64,000 nt of DNA from Pyrenochaeta sp. MPI-SDFR-AT-0127 (lineage: Eukaryota > Ascomycota > Dothideomycetes > Pleosporales > Cucurbitariaceae): NCBI GenBank assembly GCA_020747015.1, contig JAGTJM010000024.1:1-64000 (forward strand). The letters run 5' to 3'. Made by a program: the position numbers and the translations under genes. This document shows, piece after piece, positions 58,098 through 64,000 of the stretch (position 1 is its first letter; every line of letters begins with the position of its first letter). The notes beneath the pieces were generated by a model that was not told where the DNA came from, ran no database searches, and was given only the letters and a program-made list of their open reading frames with translations.

Positions 58098-59198
58098 TCA
58101 CGAGACTCCCGTGAGGCTTCTCATCCAATGTATGGTGCTTTCTACAATCTCTTCCACTCCACCAATACTGTAACCTTCCCATCCACTTCCCAATCCTGCC
58201 ACCCTCAGGATTGCCCAACCAACAATCGTCCTTAGTCCAGCACCTACGCTAACCAGAAACCCTGCCCGGACATAACCGCAATTCATAAGGATCTCCAGCG
58301 CAGCCACATTGTTCACAATGACTGCCCAGCTGACCGCCGTCGCACTAGAGGGCAGGTCATAATCCCAGATAATAAGCAGTATGGGGAAGAGCTTCGTGCA
58401 GCTGCTGACGAAGAGCGCAGTGGACAGGGGTGTAGGCCGGGGGAAGTGAGGGACCAACGTTGTCCAGAGTGTGCGCAGAGGCCGTGGTAAATGCTGAGGA
58501 GAGATGCTACAGAGCAACCGAATGGGCATGTGGAACGCCAATGTACTCAACGTAACGAGTAGCAGGAAAAACAAGTATTGCAATATGAGTGGCTGAGCTT
58601 GCAGCACCAGCGCATTCGTGATCCCATCGTGCGGCGGGACAAGCGGGCTTGTAGAGGAGACATTACGCGTGCTTACGGCGTAGGAAGGATGGTGCGGCGA
58701 ATCTATGCTAAGCGGAAGTTTCTCAATGCGCGCCCATGTGAGGTAGACGTCGAAGAGGAGGAGGAGAATGCCTAGACGGAGTATGGATCGCTGAATAAAA
58801 TGTCAATGAGAGTCTGATACTTGAAAATTAGTACATAGATGCTCACGTCAAATTCGTCGTCGTCTCGTCCCAAGCGGTTGAATAGTAAATGTCTATAAAC
58901 CTGTTTCCAACATCAGTCTCTGATATCATTCTGCATCACCGCCCTTGCCTCCCCTCAGTCTCCAACCCCACATGTTCCTCTCCAGAATTCCCCACGTTCC
59001 CAGACTTACCGGCGGTTTGATTAGCACTAAATCAATAAAGAGCACCACAAAATCATGCTCGACATATTTGTCTGCAAACTTCTTGCACGCTGGGCACTGC
59101 GTCAACCTGACACCCTTTCCCAGTGCGCGGTCATCGGCTTTCGAGTATGTGGTGTAGAGCGTCTTGACAGGAAAGCGGCACTCGATACATATTGGCAT
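58098..59198 (-). CDS. arv1: ARV1, ER lipid homeostasis protein
   Basis: Three exons (59010-59198, 58847-58900, 58098-58790) give 311 aa. The N-terminus has the ARV1 homology domain: CIECRFPVKTLYTTYS and LTQCPACKKFADKYVEHDFVVLFIDLVLIKP, a zinc-ribbon with two CxxC pairs. Then VYRHLLFNR and LGILLLLFDVYLTWARIEKLP, then multiple membrane helices to the C-terminus. Arv1 acts in the endoplasmic reticulum on sterol distribution, sphingolipid metabolism and GPI anchor delivery. Start chosen at the ATG before PICIECRF; no upstream ATG is in frame. The middle exon is 54 nt. Confidence 0.93.
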
Positions 59199-59748
59199 TG
59201 TGAGCGACGAGCTGTGGGATGTGCTTGGTATTACATGGCGCGGAAAGAGTTTCACTTAGGGCTGGTGAGCTGGCGAGTGTAAATGGAAAGATGTGACGAT
59301 GTTGTAACTTTGGGGGATCTTTGTCGGCGTTAATTTCACAAAAAGTATAATCTCCGTTCCGCCTGTGTGCTACCACACTTTATTATCTAATACAGCACCC
59401 CTTGGTGCAAATCCATGCAAACAAACTACAAGTGTATTTCTCGTATTACAATGCTTCATTCAAGAATAGGTAGCCCTCATTTCGCCTTGCCCGTCTCCCC
59501 TCTTTGTACCTTGTCCCAAATGAGACAATCCTACAGAATGGTGTAATACGTTCATGCATGCTTTTGACGCCGGCCAATTCTGATGCTCCTAGACAACGCC
59601 AAGCGCTGAAAGCAAGAAATGGTAAGAAGACCCAAATACACAATTGTCTTCAAAGGATCGTCATGTATATCTTCAAATATCCCCCATCGTTGCTCTGCTT
59701 TGTTCCCGCTTCCTCGCGTCCTGCCACTCCTATGCCTTCGATCCTCTT
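59199..59748. other. Intergenic, ARV1 promoter and NUP170 3' region
   Basis: No gene seen. ARV1 promoter on the left, NUP170 3' UTR on the right. Confidence 0.5.
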
Positions 59749-62700
59749 TCAGCGCGCTGCTTCTTCAACCGTGGCGCTGATTTCTCTTGCCCTCTGGATC
59801 CACATCTGGTCGTCTACATCTCTTCCGAGCACATCGCTACCCAGTACGACCCTGAGCAAGTCTGCGAGCCCAATTGCGTTCTCTGCGCCGCCGAAAAGCG
59901 CACCCGTTCGTCTACTCACTGCACCCCACTGCTCCACTAGGTAGATAATCCACTTCACGAGCAGCTTGCGGTTGCGGCCTGTGAATGGAGGCTCTTGTGC
60001 ATACCACAGTCCTTCCAGCGTTGCGACGAGGTACTCGAATGGCGCATTGAGCTTGAGAAAGACGTCGATTGGCCAAGTGAGATTTGCATTGAGAGCCAGG
60101 CTCTGTGCGTTGGGCGCACTCGCATCGTGGGTGTAAAACTCGATATCGTACTGGAGAAGTAGTTGCAGTATGATGTTCACTGGAAATACACTCTCATTGA
60201 GGCTGGTACGGTGGCCAATGTCCTCAACCTTTAAAGCCACAATCTCCCATGGCGCAGTCTGGCCGTCTGCAACTGCATTCCTGTGAGTCTGCTCAACAAG
60301 ATTGGACCACGTGTGGCGAATGTCGGGGACGCTGCGATAGTCTGCGGCATGGTAGATAAGCAAACAGATGTCGTAGTAGGCGGCTTGGTCGGCGTAGTCA
60401 TGGTAAAGCTGAGCCGTAGGTGTTAGTGTTTGTTGCTCATACTTAAATCAATATTTGAAGTCGACTTACCTCATCAAGAGGATGTATTTGACCGTTGAGA
60501 TGCTCTATGACTTCTTCCCTTCTCTTGCCTGAGAGTCGCTGATCGGCTTTGATCTTTTGAAGAATATCGTCTTGGATGTTGGCGATATCAAGGTGGTCAC
60601 TGATATTTCGCAGCAACTCTTGTCTCGATTGCCTATTCCGCACACCAGTCTCAGAGAAACCAGTCATGCGTGTTGAAGCGTTCGCTTTAGCACGTGAGAG
60701 GTACTCTATCCGCTTCTCTAATGACAATGGCACATTGCTCTTCGCCAGTTGGTATTGTGTGTCTGCAGCGCTCAAATAGTCGTTGTAGTGCGCATAGTAG
60801 CGCCAGAGGAGGTCAGCATGCGCAAGGTCTTTCTCTGAACTCTGTCGAAGATAATCAATAACGAATGGAGAGTTAATCTCTAGTAGCCGCTCCGCCCAGC
60901 CTTTGGACATGTACCAGTCGTACAAATAGTTCTGGAACACCTCATCATCCGAGTTGTTGATTTGCTCGTAGGCTTCGTGTTTGCGACGCGTGATTTGAGA
61001 GACAACCCCTTCTGGTACAGGTCCCTGATTGTTGTATGCTTGGTCCACAGCTTCGATGACCTTGCATACAAGCGTATAGCATGACGCACGCCTGTCATAG
61101 TACTGTCTCCGCACATCGTTTGGGTCGATTTTGGTCTCGCTTTGGTCTCGCATCCAAGAGAGAGCTTTGTTCCCTCGATCCGACTCTTGAGCAACTTTGA
61201 GAGCAAGTCGGATGGCGCCTAAAAGAACTGTTAGTGAGTGCAAAACCACTTTAGGAACCAGACTCACCAGCATAGAATTCGAGCTCGATGTACTTATTGA
61301 CGGTTGCTGTTAGGTTCTCGTAGCTCAAGCTCTTCGCCACTTGCTCGAACAACCTCAGACTGTCATTGAGCAAGATACGCCCGCGCTCTGCATTTGCGCC
61401 TGAATCAGCTGCCTTCTTCAAATTTTCTTGGGCCTTGAAGATTACGACATCATCGGAGCTGCAGAAACTGCCGCATTTTCGCCGCAGGGCTTCCGCAACT
61501 GTTTCAACATTTGAGCCCTTCGTGATGTTGCGATTGACAATTGCTTTGACTAGCTCCCTTGCAAGTTCTTTGCCCTCCTTGACAGAAAAGAGGCCCTGGA
61601 AAGTGAGTCGCCGAACCCTCGCCTGCAATTCTGGGTCGGGTAGCAACACTAGGATGTCTTCTAGTCGTTCTTCGAAAAGCACGAGAACAAAAGAGATACC
61701 TTCAACGATATTGTTGACCAGTAGCAGCAAGCTAGTGAGCGCCCTATTCTCGCCCTGTAGCTCTACCTCCTCTTGTCGCGACGACACTCGCCCTAGCGCT
61801 TCTGGGCCAGCCAAGCCTTCAATGAAAGACTTGTTAGACTCAAGAAATTCTTGCAGCTGAGCAAGAGAGCGCTGTATCTCTTGTAGCTTGGAGATCTTGT
61901 GCATCGACGTGAGCACAGGTCCAGTGGGGCTCGCCACCTCCTTGATGATTGGGGTGTTCCATATTGACCGGACAAGTCGAGCAACATAGGTTGCGATGCC
62001 GTCGTGTCGAGGCGAAGCCCGAACATTCTCCACGCTCAGCCCTTCGACCGTTGCGCTCTCCGTTAAGTGTGCCTTCCCACCAAATTCGATGAAGACTCTA
62101 CGAGCAAAGTCTAAAACCTCCGGATCAGTGACTTTTGCAATTCGAGAGTCAGGACCAACGTCGGACCCCTGACCACACGCAACAGCTAGAGCGGTAGCAG
62201 ACGTTTCCGCAAGGCCATACTGCTTTGCAAGTTTGCGGATGTCGCCCTCGGTTCCCTCATGTCCTCCACCAAACTTAACAATGGCGGCAAATATATCGAC
62301 CAGCCTTCTTCGTCGGACGGTCTCGATACCATTGGATGTGATGATTGCGAACTCAGAGAGGGGCTTGTCGAATTGAGTTGCAAGCTCGTTTCCAAAGCCT
62401 AGAGGCTCGCTCCTTGCTGAGAAGGGTTCTGTGACCTGTCCCATATCTTGAACTCTGCCCACCAGCTCCAATTGCAAGCCAGTCTCAGTGTATCGTGGGG
62501 GTTCTGAACTTTCTCGTTGGCCAAGTAGCCCTGAATGTGGAGCTGATATGAAAACGGTGTGGTTTGGGTCGTTGGGCGACCTTTGGATGAAAGCGAAAAA
62601 TGCTCCAGGAGCGTATCTATTCCCGAACTTCGTCTCTCTCAGCATCTTCGAGTCGAATCCAACAGGTGTACCGCCTTGGTACGGTTGTACCGGCGTGGAG

Positions 62701-63995
62701 TTGTTCTGTGGTGATGGCTGACCGTCATTTGGCGGGAATCGAATGTGGCGAAGTTGCATGCTGTTTGGTGCACTTGTACTGGAAGCATTTTGATAATATC
62801 CACCCGATGTTGTGCTCAGATATAATCTGCAGCCTGATGAGGTGGTTGCCATTAAGGATAGGTGGTCCGCCTCAGTACCTGTAATAGCGCTCAGGCTGAC
62901 TATCTGCATGTCGTTGATGACTGTTGATTGCCGTACAATATGACTGCACATAGTTTGGATGTTGTTTAGGGATCGGCTGATGACGCATTCCAATATCGCG
63001 GGGGCCCGCATATGGTATACTTTTATCGTCCCGTTAGTGGAAAGTGTGTACAGCACATTTCGGGTGTCGTCGATGACCATCTGCTGTATCCCAGCTTGCT
63101 TTGCAGTTCCGTAGAATGGCAGCGCTGGCAGTCCAACCGATTTTGTGACGTGGTTTGTCTTGCTGCACTTGCTGGAGAACCACCTGTCCTCCTGCTGGTA
63201 GTTGAGCTCATAGACATCCTCCGTGTTGCCATCGCCAAAGAATATGCGCCCCGTCTTCGTCGAGCCTGCAATTGCCGTGACGTTGATCTTTCTAACCGAG
63301 GTCGTGAGTCCTGTCCGATACAGCGTGACCGCATGGACACCCTCCGGCCCGCGTTGGCACTCGACGGCGATGAGGAAGATGTCTGATACCGTTGCAACTA
63401 CCAGCAGATATTCAATGGTTTCCACGAAGACCTTTGGTCGCGGCTTTACCAGCTTCACGCAGGTGATATTATTCGGTTGTTCTTCAAAGCCGACTAGTTC
63501 GGGATTCGGATGCGTGTAGTCCCAGAGATAAACTTGGTTGTCCACCACTACCCAGGCATGGTTGATCTCCGCGAAAAGGCCCATGCTTGTGGACATTTGC
63601 GTATGATCCACCTGTTCGAAGACGGCTTCTGGGAGCTTGTACGATCGCAGCTTTTGGAAGGGCGCCCATGCTGGATTGGCCGGTAACTCATATTCGCCTG
63701 AGATGCCCTCTGTTCCGTGTAGTTAGCACCCTACGCTACTTCCACCACTCCCATCAGGCTACTCACGTCCGATGTATGCTTCTAGCGCCGGGAACCTGTT
63801 GTCCCTATCCAACATGCTATTTATCGTGCGAGAGGCGCGATCTATGGGGCTTTCCACAGGAGGTGCCGGCAGCGCGAGTGTCGGCTGTTGCTGGGGTTGC
63901 GACATGGACGCTTGTCGTGTGAGGCCAGGTCGGTTTGGCGCAGGAGTATTGACAAATGCGCCCGGAGTGGGACGCTGCGGCGTCGCGGGCGCCAT
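59749..63995 (-). CDS. nup170: Nuclear pore inner-ring nucleoporin NUP170/NUP155
   Basis: Four exons (63767-63995, 61268-63709, 60470-61218, 59749-60408) give 1359 aa, the expected family length. The N-terminal tail is Pro-rich and disordered (MAPATPQRPTPGAF...). Residues about 70-520 are the NUP155/170 beta-propeller (ELPANPAWAPFQKLRSYKLPEAVFEQVDHTQMSTSMGLFAEINHAWVVVDNQVYLWDY; FGDGNTEDVYELNYQ; WFSSKCSKTNHT-like). The rest is the alpha-helical solenoid, ending in RTGALFGGAENAIGLADLLRVVLGSD. It scaffolds the inner ring of the pore with NUP188/NUP192 partners. The start is the ATG 5 nt from the window end; a further upstream start outside the window cannot be excluded. Confidence 0.93.
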
Positions 63996-64000
63996 CTGGA

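Noticed and set aside
63023..63397. Long antisense frame inside NUP170
   Set aside because: Shadow of the real minus-strand gene in another frame.
1..64000. tRNA, rRNA, CRISPR, operon or secondary-metabolite cluster
   Set aside because: No convincing tRNA B-box/hairpin, no rRNA sequence, no direct-repeat array and no biosynthetic backbone enzyme was seen.

Overview
This is a 64 kb piece of a filamentous ascomycete nuclear chromosome (Pezizomycotina, most likely Dothideomycetes/Pleosporales). Genes are split by short introns, mostly 46-125 nt, with GT...AG ends and CTAAC-like branch sites. The gene set is fungal: BRO1, MDJ1, SAP30, KRE9, ARV1, NUP170, V-ATPase subunit e, an AA9 LPMO and a DUF6697-type protein. 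A sharply AT-rich block has almost no CpA/TpG, the signature of repeat-induced point mutation (RIP). All exon/intron models were read by hand and checked for frame closure. I count 22 protein-coding loci, of which one has a clear frameshift.

Left part (about 0-33.5 kb), a mostly conserved gene block: a secreted GH23-like lysozyme fold with a LysM domain (minus); a small GFA/CENP-V-type zinc protein (minus); a PAP2-family membrane enzyme (plus); a BTB protein (plus); a PHO80-like cyclin (plus); KRE9/KNH1 (plus); an Xaa-Pro peptidase (plus); a CBM35-GH26 mannanase (plus); a NUDIX hydrolase (plus); BRO1 (minus); mitochondrial J-protein MDJ1 (minus); SAP30 (minus); and a DUF6697-like coiled-coil protein (plus).

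Middle (33.9-38.4 kb), a gene-free RIP island. I read it as a nest of three mobile elements with visible boundaries. The outer 4.43 kb element is hAT-like: it has CAGACTT... terminal inverted repeats and an 8-bp target duplication that differs by one RIP-type transition. Inside it lie a non-RIPed 286-bp solo LTR (5-bp duplication GTACT) and a 398-bp hAT-type MITE (8-bp duplication ATTTAGAT). The nest gives a relative chronology: hAT insertion, RIP, then the two younger insertions.

Right part (38.4-57 kb), sparser and more accessory-like: AA9 LPMO with a CBM1, secreted leucine aminopeptidase (M28), an SDR with a one-base frameshift, a CoA-binding-fold protein, an NmrA-like protein whose canonical splice site is one base out of frame, a fungal rhodopsin-like 7-TM protein, and an orphan with a 66-nt exon made only of proline codons. 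From 57.4 kb to the end the content returns to conserved genes: V-ATPase subunit e, ARV1 and NUP170/NUP155.

There is no operon or secondary-metabolite cluster. Functional themes are secretion and plant cell-wall attack (GH26, AA9, aminopeptidase, GH23-LysM), endomembrane and lipid functions (BRO1, ARV1, PAP2, V-ATPase e), and nuclear functions (SAP30, NUP170). I found no convincing tRNA, rRNA or CRISPR.
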